Below, piece after piece: positions 7,528 through 16,813 of a stretch of 29,892 bases of DNA (its first letter is position 1; each line of letters opens with the position of its first letter). Below the pieces are notes generated by a model. The model ran no database searches and had not been told where the DNA came from. It saw nothing but the letters and a program-made list of their open reading frames with translations. The position numbers were made by a program, and so were the translations under genes. The DNA comes from Sphingomonadales bacterium (GTDB taxonomy: Bacteria > Pseudomonadota > Alphaproteobacteria > Sphingomonadales > Sphingomonadaceae). The stretch covers positions 1 through 29,892 of the forward strand of contig JAGXGT010000024.1 of NCBI GenBank assembly GCA_024636595.1, given 5' to 3'.

Positions 7528-8475
7528 ATGGAAACCCGTTCTAATCATATCCTTGTCGGCGCCGTGACTTTGGCGATGCTGGCCCTTGTCGCCGCCTTTC
7601 TGGTCTGGATCGTCCGCTTTGGCGACGGTGAGACCAAACAATATGACATTTTCTTTTCCCAGTCCGTTGGCGGACTTGCATCGGGAACCGGCGTAACCTT
7701 TGCTGGCGTGCCCTCCGGGCAGGTCATCAAGGTGGAATTGTGGAAAAAAGACCCGAATTTCGTGCGGGTGCGGATCGCGGTGAGCGAGGATACCCCGATT
7801 CTCGAAGGCACCACGGCCACGATCCAGAGCGTCAGCTTTACGGCGCCGCCCAATATTCAGCTCGACGGAGCCAAAAAAGGGGCACCGCCGATCACCGAGC
7901 TCGGCCCCGAAGGGGTGCCGGTGATCCCAACCAAGCCGGGCGCGCTGGGCGAACTGCTCAATAGCGCGCCGCTGGTGGTGGAACGGCTGGCCACGCTGAC
8001 CGAACGGCTGACCGAGCTGCTGTCGGACAAAAATCAGAAATCGATCAGCGGCATATTGGCCAATACCAGCGAGTTGACCGGCAGCCTGACGAAGCAGGCG
8101 CCTCAGCTGGAAGCCTTGATGACCGAGGCACGGATCGCCATTCGCAATGCGGGTGAGACCGCAGAAAAGCTCTCGCTTGTCGCTGACAGCACCAATGATT
8201 TCCTAACCAACAACGGCCAGCCGCTGGCCAAAAATCTTGCGAACACGCTGGACGCCGCCGACAAGAGCCTGCGGGCGCTCGAAGGTGTCCTGAAAAACGC
8301 CCAGCCCGGCGCAGAGCATTTTTCCAAGAAGACGCTACCGGAAGTGGACCAGCTGGTCGAAGATATGCAGGCACTGACCAAGTCCATGACCAACGTGACC
8401 GAGCGGCTGGATCAGGGCGGGGCAGGGTCCTTGTTGTCGGCACCGGCGCTACCCGATTATGAGCCAGGACAATGA
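7528..8475 (+). CDS. mlaD: MlaD-family MCE-domain protein
   Basis: The 315-residue protein has one N-terminal membrane helix (about residues 9-30), followed by an MCE domain (about 38-120; YDIFFSQSVGGLASGTGVTFAGVPSGQVIKVEL). A long alpha-helical, coiled-coil-prone tail extends to the end. MCE proteins form hexameric rings on the periplasmic face of MlaFE and bind lipids. The tail is longer than in E. coli MlaD (about 180 residues), which places this protein with the longer alphaproteobacterial MCE proteins. A ribosome site GAGGTGA lies just before the ATG. The end runs 17 bases past a possible upstream start of the next gene, consistent with one operon mlaE-mlaF-mlaD-lipoprotein. No mlaC or mlaA is present in the window. 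Confidence 0.93.
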   Translation: METRSNHILVGAVTLAMLALVAAFLVWIVRFGDGETKQYDIFFSQSVGGLASGTGVTFAGVPSGQVIKVELWKKDPNFVRVRIAVSEDTPILEGTTATIQSVSFTAPPNIQLDGAKKGAPPITELGPEGVPVIPTKPGALGELLNSAPLVVERLATLTERLTELLSDKNQKSISGILANTSELTGSLTKQAPQLEALMTEARIAIRNAGETAEKLSLVADSTNDFLTNNGQPLAKNLANTLDAADKSLRALEGVLKNAQPGAEHFSKKTLPEVDQLVEDMQALTKSMTNVTERLDQGGAGSLLSAPALPDYEPGQ

Positions 8476-8485
8476 AGGGGCAGAT

Positions 8486-9085
8486 ATGATGCGCAGATTT
8501 CAACTTTTGACAGCCGCCGGTCTGCTGGCCGCAACCGGGACGCTTGGCGGCTGCGTCAGTTTCGGCGGCGCTGAACCACCGCCGTCCTTGCTTTCATTAT
8601 CCCCGGATCAAAAAGTTTCTGCCGGCACGACACAGACCGGCCCCCAGACCGGGTCACTGGTCATCGCGTTGCCAGCTGCGCCGCAAAAACTGAACACCGT
8701 TCGTGTACCGGTACAGACCAGCGGCACCGGCATTGCCTATCTCAAGGACGCTGTCTGGGTCGACAAACCGGCTCGCCTGTTTCAGGATTTGCTGAGCGAG
8801 ACAATTGCTGCCCGTAACGGCCGGCTGGTCTTAACGGCGACCGAAGCGGGCGGACTGGCGGAAACCTATATCACCGGCGAGCTGGTCAATTTCGGTCTGG
8901 ATGGACCCAGCCTGACCGTCACCGTGACCTATGATGCGGTAAAGATGACCGAGGACAAGCCGGTGGCGAAAAAACGCTTCGAGGCTAGCGAAACGGTATT
9001 TGCCGCTGAACCGGGGGCCGTTGGAGAAGGTCTGAACAAGGCGGCCAATAAAGTGGCTGTCGATGTCGCCGAATGGGTCGGCTAG
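8486..9085 (+). CDS. ABC-type transport auxiliary lipoprotein (PqiC-like)
   Basis: The protein has a lipoprotein signal peptide ending in the lipobox LGGC; Cys23 counted from the ATG at 8486 would be lipidated. The mature part resembles the ABC transport auxiliary component family that includes PqiC, with segments such as YLKDAVWVDKPARLFQDLLSETI. GAAGGGG at 8474-8480 supports a start at 8486 or at the adjacent ATG at 8489, rather than the GAGCCAGGAC-proximal start at 8459, which would overlap mlaD. It probably contacts the MCE ring from the outer membrane side. This pairing of Mla-type permease/ATPase with a PqiC-like lipoprotein is common in alphaproteobacteria. Confidence 0.88.
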   Translation: MMRRFQLLTAAGLLAATGTLGGCVSFGGAEPPPSLLSLSPDQKVSAGTTQTGPQTGSLVIALPAAPQKLNTVRVPVQTSGTGIAYLKDAVWVDKPARLFQDLLSETIAARNGRLVLTATEAGGLAETYITGELVNFGLDGPSLTVTVTYDAVKMTEDKPVAKKRFEASETVFAAEPGAVGEGLNKAANKVAVDVAEWVG

Positions 9086-9102
9086 GACGTTAGCAAGGCG
9101 CG

Positions 9103-10182
9103 CTATTGCTCGCCATAGCTGAACCCCTCGGGTTCTGGCCAGTCTATCGCCGTCATCGCCATCACCTGAAACAGGCATCCCATCTCTTCCGGATGGGTCA
9201 GCCGCTGATGCGCAGCCCGAATCGCTTCGGCTTGTTTTGGAGTGGCCGCGATCAAGGCGGTTGCTCTTTGATCGATACCGAGAGATTTCAGCCATTGACC
9301 CTGTTCCGCAGGGCCATGCACCGCCAGCATTCGGGTGCGCGCGATATTCGCCAGCGTATGAAAATCAACATGGGCAGTGAGGTCGGAAGTTCCGGGGCTG
9401 TCAAACGGGCTGATCGGCATATGATCTTTCACCGCCTGCAGAGTGCTGCCAGTGCCCGGCCTGGCATAGCCATAGTCGATGATCAGCAGGGTGCCGCCCT
9501 GTTTCGCCAGACGATTGGCAAGGTCGCCCGCCAGTTCCACACTGACCGGAGAGCGTTCCAATATCGTGCCGTCTGGAAATCCGATGGCGGAGCCGCTGAT
9601 CTGATCCGCTGCCGTTTGAGCGCGTGGAACCGGAACAAATTTGCTCCGATCCTGCCCAACCATTTGCTGGCACCAGCCTTCAGAGCTTGCAACAAATTGC
9701 TCGATCGGCAAAGCGTCGAAAAATTCGTTGGCGACAATCAGCAGCGGCCCGTCTTCGGGCAGGCTCGCAATGTCGTCATGCCAAATGGCTTCAGGATGAA
9801 GCTGCTCCTGCTTGGCCTTCAGAACCGGGCTGGTCTCGACAAAGTGGACTGTGGGGCTGAACCCGAATTTGCGCATCGATCGCAGCGCGTCATGGGCCAA
9901 TGTGCCACGCCCCGGACCCAGCTCGACATAGTGACTATGGGCAGGGGAGCCTTTGCGCAGCCACAGATCGGCCAACCAGATGCCGACTATCTCGCCGAAC
10001 ATCTGGCTTATTTCGGGAGCGGTAACAAAATCCCCCTCTTCGCCCAGCGGGTCCTTGCTGGCATAATAATGCGCATTGGCGATCGCCATATAGTCGCCGA
10101 GCGGGATCGGGCCTTCGCGGTCGATCTTGTCCGCGATTATATGCGCTGCACTGGGGTGATCTGCTTTGCTGCCGTCAGGCAA
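9103..10182 (-). CDS. MidA/NDUFAF7-family SAM-dependent methyltransferase
   Basis: This 359-residue protein belongs to the COG1565 class I methyltransferases related to mitochondrial NDUFAF7/MidA, which methylates an arginine in complex I during assembly. Visible marks are the substrate-side FVTAPEISQMFGEIVGIW, the SAM-binding glycine motif YVELGPGRGTL, then LLIVANEFFDALPIEQF and LLIIDYGYARPGTGSTLQAV. These are all diagnostic for the family. The start overlaps the end of lgt by eight bases, so the two are cotranscribed. Whether the bacterial protein methylates complex I is inferred from the mitochondrial homolog. The gene converges with the Mla lipoprotein gene, leaving only 17 bases between stops. 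Confidence 0.9.
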   Translation of the reverse strand: MPDGSKADHPSAAHIIADKIDREGPIPLGDYMAIANAHYYASKDPLGEEGDFVTAPEISQMFGEIVGIWLADLWLRKGSPAHSHYVELGPGRGTLAHDALRSMRKFGFSPTVHFVETSPVLKAKQEQLHPEAIWHDDIASLPEDGPLLIVANEFFDALPIEQFVASSEGWCQQMVGQDRSKFVPVPRAQTAADQISGSAIGFPDGTILERSPVSVELAGDLANRLAKQGGTLLIIDYGYARPGTGSTLQAVKDHMPISPFDSPGTSDLTAHVDFHTLANIARTRMLAVHGPAEQGQWLKSLGIDQRATALIAATPKQAEAIRAAHQRLTHPEEMGCLFQVMAMTAIDWPEPEGFSYGEQ

Positions 10183-11041
10183 TGCTCTTGTCTCCGGCCA
10201 CCGGTTCGACGCGCTCGCGTCGAGCTTTCGCCGTGATCACTAGATAGAGGCCAAGCAAGATCATCGGCACCGTCAGCCACTGGCCCATGCTAAAGCCCGA
10301 TTGCTCGACCAGCCATATGAGCTGGGCATCGGGTTGACGGAAAAATTCGACGGTGAAACGGCTGAAGCCATAGACGAGCAATCCGCTACCCACGAGCTTG
10401 CCCGGGTGATAGCGGGCATCGGTCTTCCAGAACAAGAAGGAAAGAACCAGAAAATAGACGATACCTTCCAGTCCCGCTTCATAAAGCTGGCTCGGATGGC
10501 GCGCGACTTCGCCGCCCATCGGGAAGATGATAGCCCAGGCAACATCGGTTTCCCGGCCCCACAGTTCGCCATTGGCAAAATTGGCCAGCCGAACCAGGAA
10601 CAGGCCAAAGGGGACCACGACGGCAATATAGTCGCAAAACCTGAGGAAGCTGAGTTTCTCTCTTTTCGTCATCCACCAGATCGCCAATATTACCCCCAGC
10701 GTGCCGCCGTGCAGCGACATCCCGCCTTGCCAGACTTTGAAAATGTCGAGCGGATTGGACAGGATAGAGGGATCATAGAAAAATATATAACCGAGACGCC
10801 CGCCGACGATGATCCCGAGCGTTGCCCAAAAAATGAAATCATCGGCATGACGACGGGCCATCGGTGCGCCGGGTTGAGCGATCAATTTTAGCAAATACCA
10901 ATAGCCGAGGAGAATTCCGGCTAGATAGCCGAGTGAGTACCATTTGAGCTGAAAAAATCCGAGGTCGAGCGCATTGGGAGAGACGCCAAGCTCCTCAAAC
11001 CGCGTGAATTGCGCTGCATTGGCCAAGATAATATCAATCAA
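10175..11041 (-). CDS. lgt: Prolipoprotein diacylglyceryl transferase
   Basis: Lgt transfers diacylglycerol from phosphatidylglycerol to the lipobox cysteine of prelipoproteins in the inner membrane. The 288-residue protein has about seven membrane segments. It carries the Lgt signature RLANFANGELWGR and also GGMSLHGGTLG and RHPSQLYEAGLEG, which contain conserved functional residues. The start is a TTG at 11041 with GGGGA six bases upstream; no in-frame ATG exists before MARRHADDF deep in the protein. Lipoproteins in this window that would be its substrates include BamE, the PqiC-like protein and the 25215-25934 product. Confidence 0.95.
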   Translation of the reverse strand: MIDIILANAAQFTRFEELGVSPNALDLGFFQLKWYSLGYLAGILLGYWYLLKLIAQPGAPMARRHADDFIFWATLGIIVGGRLGYIFFYDPSILSNPLDIFKVWQGGMSLHGGTLGVILAIWWMTKREKLSFLRFCDYIAVVVPFGLFLVRLANFANGELWGRETDVAWAIIFPMGGEVARHPSQLYEAGLEGIVYFLVLSFLFWKTDARYHPGKLVGSGLLVYGFSRFTVEFFRQPDAQLIWLVEQSGFSMGQWLTVPMILLGLYLVITAKARRERVEPVAGDKSIA

Positions 11042-11075
11042 CTCTTTTCCCCGTGTGGTTTCCTGTCCATATAAA

Positions 11076-11086
11076 GGGAAATTCCC
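11076..11086. promoter_or_regulatory. Inverted repeat GGGAA-A-TTCCC in the lgt/acyl-CoA synthetase divergent region
   Basis: An 11-base symmetric element lies in the 79-base gap between the divergent lgt and acyl-CoA synthetase genes, 35 bases before the ATG at 11121. It could be an operator controlling either gene. Evidence is symmetry and position only. Confidence 0.25.
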
Positions 11087-11120
11087 CTATACCAAGAGGG
11101 AACAACGGGAGACTTGAATA

Positions 11121-12830
11121 ATGGCGACCTCTGAATTGGATCTGGTAATCGACAAAACGCTGGAGGCGCTGACCCAGCCCGGTCAGTTGCTGGAACTCGA
11201 CACGATCAATAAATACGGCGTCGATATGCCAATCTTCAAGAACGCACCGCAGAATGTTTCGGATTATTTCGCCTATTTCTGTCACCAGAATGCGGACAAG
11301 GAATTTCTGGTCGACGGTGACATCCGCCTGACCTTCGGCGAAGCATATGCAGCCGCTCGCGCGTTGGCCGGCGGTCTGGTCGAAGGCTATGGCGTGCAGA
11401 AAGGCGACCGGATTGGGATCGCAGCGCGCAATTCTGCCAACTGGGTCATTCTCGACATGGCGATCACCATGGCGGGCGGTGTCTCGACCAAGCTGAACGG
11501 CTGGTGGCGCGGCGATGAGCTGGCCGACGGGATTGAGGATGTCAGTTGTTCATTCGTTTTCGCCGACTATCAGCGGGCCCAGCGACTGGTCGAATCCAAG
11601 CGTAATCACGGTGCAGAACTGTTGGTCTTTGAACATGACAAATTGCCGCTCGAAGGACTGAAAGTCATGCTCGAAAAAGGCGGTAGCGCGGAAACGCCGC
11701 TGCCGCAAATGGCCCCCGAGGACAATGCGACGATCCTGTTCACGTCCGGGTCTACCGGGAAATCCAAGGGCGCCTATTCCGACCATCGTTCGGTGGTGCA
11801 GGGCGCCATGAGCTTCGTCGGGACGGTGCTGGTGCTGGTCAATATCATGACCGAAGCCGGCAAGATGCCGGAAGGCCAGCCGACCGCGATGGTCTGCGTG
11901 CCGCTGTTCCATGTCACCGCCTCGGTGCCGCTGGTGCTGGTTAGCTATGCGATTGGACGGAAGCTGGTGTTGCTCAACAAATGGGACGCGGAAGAGGCGA
12001 TGCGCCTGATCGAGAAGGAACGCGTCACCTATTTTGTCGGTGTGCCCTTGATGAGCATGGAAATCTATTCGCACCCGCATTTCGACAAATATGATCTCAG
12101 CAGCTGTGTCACCATGGCCGCAGGCGGAGCGCCGCGTCCGGTCGAGCATGTGCGGCGGATCAAGGAGAAAATGGGTGATGGTTATCCGGTGATCGGCTAC
12201 GGCCTGACCGAAACCAACGGCGTCGGTTGCTCCAACCAGAATGAAAATTATCTCGAGAAGCCGGACAGCACCGGTCGGGCGACCCCGCCGATTGTCGATG
12301 TTGCGATCCTCGATGATGACGGCAACAAAATGGTGCAAGGCGAGCGCGGCGAAGTGTGTATCCGCACCGCCGCCAATTTTACCGGCTATTGGAATAACGA
12401 AGAGGCGACCAAGGACGCCTTTACCGATGACGGCTATTTTCGCACCGGTGACATCGGCTACCTCGATCCCGAAGGCTATCTTTTCATTGTCGATCGCAAG
12501 AAAGAGATCATCATCCGCGGCGGCGAAAATATCAGCTGCCAGGAAGTTGAAGCCGCCGTATATGCCAATCCGGCGGTTGCAGAAGCCTGTATTTTTGGTG
12601 TTCCCGACGAACGGTTCGGGGAAGTCCCGGCATTGGTTTATCACACCAAGGACGGTCACAGCCTGTCGAAGGACGAATTGCTGGAATCGCTCAAGCACCA
12701 GCTCGCCCCGTTCAAGATGCCGGTCCATATCTGGCAATATGACGAGCCGTTGCCGAAACTGGGTACCGCGAAAATTGCAAAAATCGTGCTGGCGAAAAAG
12801 CATCGTGACGAGCTGGCCGCCACCGGATGA
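11121..12830 (+). CDS. Acyl-CoA synthetase (class I adenylate-forming enzyme)
   Basis: The 569-residue protein activates a carboxylic acid, probably a fatty acid, to its CoA thioester via an acyl-adenylate. The phosphate-binding loop is ILFTSGSTGKSKGA (about residues 206-219). The adenine-side motif is GYGLTETNG near 360. The hinge region YFRTGDIGYLDPEGYLFIVDRKKEIIIRGGENIS starts near 440, and the catalytic lysine is in LPKLGTAKIAK near 550. The LTETNGVG and VPLFHVTAS segments suggest a medium/long-chain or aryl acid group; the chain length cannot be set from sequence. GGGAGA lies nine bases before the ATG. The TGA overlaps the glnD ATG (ATGA), an unusual functional pairing that implies co-translation. 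Confidence 0.92.
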   Translation: MATSELDLVIDKTLEALTQPGQLLELDTINKYGVDMPIFKNAPQNVSDYFAYFCHQNADKEFLVDGDIRLTFGEAYAAARALAGGLVEGYGVQKGDRIGIAARNSANWVILDMAITMAGGVSTKLNGWWRGDELADGIEDVSCSFVFADYQRAQRLVESKRNHGAELLVFEHDKLPLEGLKVMLEKGGSAETPLPQMAPEDNATILFTSGSTGKSKGAYSDHRSVVQGAMSFVGTVLVLVNIMTEAGKMPEGQPTAMVCVPLFHVTASVPLVLVSYAIGRKLVLLNKWDAEEAMRLIEKERVTYFVGVPLMSMEIYSHPHFDKYDLSSCVTMAAGGAPRPVEHVRRIKEKMGDGYPVIGYGLTETNGVGCSNQNENYLEKPDSTGRATPPIVDVAILDDDGNKMVQGERGEVCIRTAANFTGYWNNEEATKDAFTDDGYFRTGDIGYLDPEGYLFIVDRKKEIIIRGGENISCQEVEAAVYANPAVAEACIFGVPDERFGEVPALVYHTKDGHSLSKDELLESLKHQLAPFKMPVHIWQYDEPLPKLGTAKIAKIVLAKKHRDELAATG

Positions 12831-15607
12831 ACATACGCGCCAATATCCCCGCTGCGCCGGCTGACCCGGCGACACGGATCACGCGGCAGCGGGAGATCAT
12901 CAATCGCCGGGTGCTGGCCGGGGAAATCGATAGCCTGATTGCCGAGCACGGCATGCCCAAAGCGCGGGCCAAAATTCTGCCGTTGCTGCAGGATGCACTC
13001 AACGCGGGTCGGGCGGAAATCAGCGCCCGCTTGCTGAAACGGCCGTCGGCCGGTCACGAAATGGCGGCCGCCCAGTCCTTTTTGGTCGACCAGCTCGTCC
13101 GGCTGATCCACGATATCGCGGTGCATCACCAATATCCGGTAAGCAACCCCTCGTCGGGTGAGCGGATAACAGTGATGGCTGTCGGTGGTTACGGACGCGG
13201 CGAAATGGCGCCGCACAGCGACGTCGACATTGCCTTTCTGACTCCCCATAAAACCAACAGCTGGACCGAGCAGGCGATCGAGGCGATGCTCTACTGGCTC
13301 TGGGATCTCGGTTTCAAGGTCGGGCAGAGCAGCCGTTCGATTGATGAAATGGTCCGCATGGCGCGGGAGGATCTGTCGATCCGCACCGCCCTGCTGGAGG
13401 GTCGTTATATCTGGGGCGACACCGGCGTATACGAAGAAGCCAAGCAGCGGTTCTTCAACGACGTGGTCGCCGGAACCGATAGCAGCTTTGTCGCGCAAAA
13501 GCTGGCCGAGCGAGACGCCCGGCACCTGAAAATGGGGGACAGCCGCTATGTTGTCGAACCCAATGTCAAAGAGGGCAAGGGCGGTCTGCGCGATTTGCAG
13601 ACGCTCTACTGGATCGGAAAATATATCCATCGGGTGACCTCTGCGGCCGAATTGGTCGATGTCGGACTGCTCACCGCCGACGAGTTCAAACGCTTTCGCA
13701 AAGCCGCCAATTTTCTCTGGGCGGTGCGCTGCCATATGCATGACATCACTGGCCGCGCCGAAGACCGGCTCACCTTTGATCTGCAGCCGTAGGTGGCGCG
13801 GCGCATGCGCTTTGCCGATCGCCCCGGCAAATCCTCGGTTGAGCGGTTCATGCAGTATTATTTCCTGAACGCGAAAGTGGTCGGCAACCTCACCGGTGTG
13901 TTCCTCGCTCACCTTGACGAAACGCACAATGCCGGTGTCCGCCGATTCCTGCCCTCGCTGACCCGCAAGCCAAAGAAGCTCAATGGCTTTGTCCTCGATC
14001 GCGGGCGGCTCGCGCTACCGAATGAAAACTTCTTTGAGGACGACCCGGTCCGGCTGCTCGAGATTTTCTGGCTTGCCGACAAGCACGGCCTCGAAATCCA
14101 TCCCCTGGCGATGCGGTCGGCGCGGCGGGATGCCAAACTGATCGACAATAAAATCCGCAAAGATACACGCGCCAACAAGCTGTTTCTTGATGTGCTCTGC
14201 TCGCCGCGCGATCCTGAGCTGGTGTTGCGCTGGATGAACGAGGCGGCAATTTTTGGCCGCTTCATCCCCGACTTCGGCCGCGTCGTCGGCCAGATGCAGT
14301 TCGACATGTATCATCATTATACCGTCGATGAGCACAGCATCCGGGCGATCGGCCTGCTGGCAAAAATCGGTCGGGGGGATCTGGTTGCCGATCATCCCAA
14401 CAGCACGGCAACGATGGAGAAACTGCAGAACCGGCGGGTGGTGTTTGTCGCGACCCTGCTGCACGACATTGCCAAGGGCCGCGGCGGCGACCACAGCATA
14501 TTGGGTGCGGAAGTGGCGATGAAGCTTTGCCCGCGGCTCGGCTTGAAACCGCATGAAACCGAACTGGTTGCCTGGCTGGTGCGCAATCACCTGCTGATGT
14601 CGGCGGTTGCCTTCAAGCGCGACCTTTCGGATTTCAAGACGATTCAGGATTTCGCCAGCCAGGTGAAGAGCGTCGAGCGCTTGCGCCAACTGACCGTTTT
14701 GACCGTGGTCGACATTCGCGCGGTCGGACCCGGCGTCTGGAATAGCTGGAAGCGGCAATTGCTGACCGACCTGTTCGAAGCCGCGCAGGAAATGCTGCTG
14801 CTCGGTCACAAGCAGCGTGGCCGCAAGGAACGGATCGACGAGAAAAAGGCGGTTCTGGCCGAGACGCTGAAGCTGCCGGAGGCCGAATTCAAGAGACTGG
14901 CCAAGCGATTCACCGATGCCTACTGGATCGCCGAGCCCGATGATATCATCGCTCAAAATGCCACGCTCGTTCTGGACGCAGGGGACACAGACCTCGCGAT
15001 TTTCGCCGATGTCTATCCCGAACGCGGCGCCACGCTGATAACCGTCTATGCGGCGGATCACCCCGGATTATTCTATCGGATTGCCGGGGGGATCCACGTG
15101 TCGGGCGGCAATATTATCGACGCGCGCATTCACACCACCCGCGACGGCATGGCGCTCGACAATTTTCTCGTCCAGAATCCCCACGGCAAGCCGTTTTCCG
15201 AGAAAGGGCAGATGGACCGGCTCAAACAGGCCGTGGAAGATGCGCTGGCCAACCGGAGCAAGCTATCGACCAAATTGGAAGCCCGGCCGCTGGCGCACTC
15301 GCGCGCTGGCGCCTTTGCCATCACACCCTTTGCGCTGGCCGACAACGACGCATCCAACCGGTTTACCGTTATCGAGGTCAACGCGCAGGACCGTCCGGCA
15401 TTGCTCAACGAGCTATCCTACGCGCTATTCGAATCCAAGGTTACGGTGCACAGCGCCCACATCGCCACTTACGGCGAACGCGCGGTCGATACATTCTACA
15501 TTACCGATCTGCTGGGCGGAAAGATTACCAGCAAGCAGCGGCTGAACGGCCTGCAAAAGCGCCTCATCAACGCTGCGGAACGCAAGACCGATAAGGAAAC
15601 AGCCTAG
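12827..15607 (+). pseudogene. glnD: PII uridylyltransferase/uridylyl-removing enzyme GlnD, interrupted by an in-frame TAG
   Basis: GlnD modifies PII proteins in response to glutamine. The reading frame from the ATG at 12827 shows the nucleotidyltransferase motif GGYGRGEMAPHSDVD (residues 120-134). Codon 322 (13790-13792) is TAG. The same frame then continues without any shift (VARRMRFADRPGKS..., VERFMQYYF) through the HD domain (LLHDIAKGRGGDHS, His546-Asp547) and two ACT domains (from about 735 and 846) to the stop at 15605-15607. Full length with read-through is 926 residues, normal for alphaproteobacterial GlnD. The stop falls at a position normally occupied by Glu, so GAG to TAG or two offsetting indels would explain it. 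As written, the product would be a 321-residue N-terminal piece, and the HD/ACT part would need a restart such as the GTG at 13793. Error, nonsense mutation and amber read-through remain open. Confidence 0.9.
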
Positions 15608-16128
15608 GGCAGCTTGTCCTTCAGCGCTGCCAGCACACCGAACGGCCCCGCTTCCTCTTCCGATTTAAGCTTTTCCCGCGCCACGACATCGGCATTGGGA
15701 CCGCGCGGAAAAGGCGGGAGTGCCAGATAGAGGGTCTGGGCAATCGCTTCACCGAGGTCGATTTGCCCATTTTCATATTCGATAATGTCGCAATCTTCCT
15801 CGGTCAGCTCGATTTCTTCCTCCGTCCCTTCAAGTTCCAGTTGGGGCACAAAGGCAATATCAAATTCTTCGCGCAGGCGGACCTGAAAGCTTTCCCCGGT
15901 GATAGAGCAAAGCTGTTGCAGGTCGGATTCTAGCCGCCCGCGAAAGACAATCCGGTTGTTGCCGCCGAGCAAACTATAGTCGGCGTCCAGCGAGGTTATT
16001 TTTGGCAGATCAAATCTCTGGGCCAGCTTGGCCCGTTCTTCTTCGCTTGCCGACAGCTTGCCAGTGCGTGTGGTAGATCCGATTTCTGAAAGCTTGACGA
16101 TATGGGAAAATTCGGGCCTTTCCATCAT
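15604..16128 (-). CDS. yceD: YceD/DUF177 family protein
   Basis: The 174-residue protein matches the YceD/DUF177 family: an early FSHIVKLSEIG, the central LLGGNNRIVFRGRLESDLQQLCSITGESF with a CxxT/S-like segment, a highly acidic stretch (EGTEEEIELTEEDCDIIEYENGQIDLGEAIAQTLYLALPPFPRGP), and a basic C-terminus. Relatives are linked to 23S rRNA accumulation and usually sit beside rpmF; here it instead follows a cytochrome bc1 chaperone gene with an ATGA overlap. The ATG at 16128 is taken; the next codon is also ATG. Its stop and the glnD stop share the palindrome CTAG (15604-15607), so the two genes converge with a four-base overlap. Confidence 0.88.
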   Translation of the reverse strand: MMERPEFSHIVKLSEIGSTTRTGKLSASEEERAKLAQRFDLPKITSLDADYSLLGGNNRIVFRGRLESDLQQLCSITGESFQVRLREEFDIAFVPQLELEGTEEEIELTEEDCDIIEYENGQIDLGEAIAQTLYLALPPFPRGPNADVVAREKLKSEEEAGPFGVLAALKDKLP

Positions 16129-16658
16129 GCGGTCGTTCCGCTGGCCGGGAGTTCGCCCGCAATGATAGCATCTGTCGGATAATTTTGCAGCGCCGCATGA
16201 TAAGCGGTCAAACGGCTGGCAAGGATATCCAGCGCCGCATCGTGCGGTTTATTGCCGCGAAAAATATTCCGCACGATCGCCTCGCGCAGGTCAGCTCCTT
16301 GTTCCAGCGCTTCCCGGTAGGCACCGACCCGACCGCCGAGCGCGCCCATCATGCGACCGACATGCTTGCCGACAATCATGTCTCCAATCCCGATCTGCCG
16401 CAATTGACCGTCCATGTCCTTGATGAAAATCTCAGTCAGCCAGGCCATGTCCTGACCCCGTTCATCATCCTTTTCCAGCCGGATCAGAACCAGCGAGAAT
16501 ATCGCGGCAATCATATCGAAACGGCCATCGAGACTGTCCGGCACCTGGCCCTCTTCATACCATCCCAATTGCCGTCCCTCGCTGACAATCGCATTATACA
16601 GCGACTGCATTTTTGCGTTCGGATTGTCTCGGGAAAAAATCTTGCTGAAAAAGGACAT
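16125..16658 (-). CDS. Ubiquinol-cytochrome c chaperone family protein (CBP3-like)
   Basis: The 177-residue protein resembles the bacterial ubiquinol-cytochrome c chaperone family, related to mitochondrial CBP3/UQCC1, which helps assemble cytochrome b of complex III. Typical segments are LYNAIVSEGRQLGWYEEGQVPDSLDGRFDMIAAIFSLVLIRLE and the later DMIVGKHVGRMMGALGGRVGAYREAL. No signal peptide is visible, so it should act at the cytoplasmic face of the membrane. It overlaps yceD by four bases and is divergent from bamE across a 146-155 base gap. Confidence 0.88.
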   Translation of the reverse strand: MSFFSKIFSRDNPNAKMQSLYNAIVSEGRQLGWYEEGQVPDSLDGRFDMIAAIFSLVLIRLEKDDERGQDMAWLTEIFIKDMDGQLRQIGIGDMIVGKHVGRMMGALGGRVGAYREALEQGADLREAIVRNIFRGNKPHDAALDILASRLTAYHAALQNYPTDAIIAGELPASGTTA

Positions 16659-16813
16659 TGCTGGTTCCGCTGGTTAATCGTAAGTTTCTGGTCGATCGGG
16701 TCGTTTGTTAAGTCTGCATACAGGGCATATTGATATTTATCGCGCGAGATGCAATGGGCGATGACGGGTCAGCTACCGATATGGTGCTGGCTGTATAGTG
16801 GAGAATGAGTTCG

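Noticed and set aside
9106..10236. 376-residue plus-strand open frame
   Set aside because: It is opposite the MidA-family methyltransferase, which has clear motifs; this frame has none.
11550..12875. 441-residue open frame on the minus strand
   Set aside because: It lies opposite the acyl-CoA synthetase gene, has a His/Asp/Arg-rich composition typical of antisense of coding DNA, and shows no domain.
12656..13927. 423-residue minus-strand open frame opposite glnD
   Set aside because: It crosses the end of one real gene and much of glnD; no motifs, so treated as a shadow.
14015..15061. 348-residue minus-strand open frame opposite glnD
   Set aside because: It is opposite the HD domain region, with antisense-type composition.
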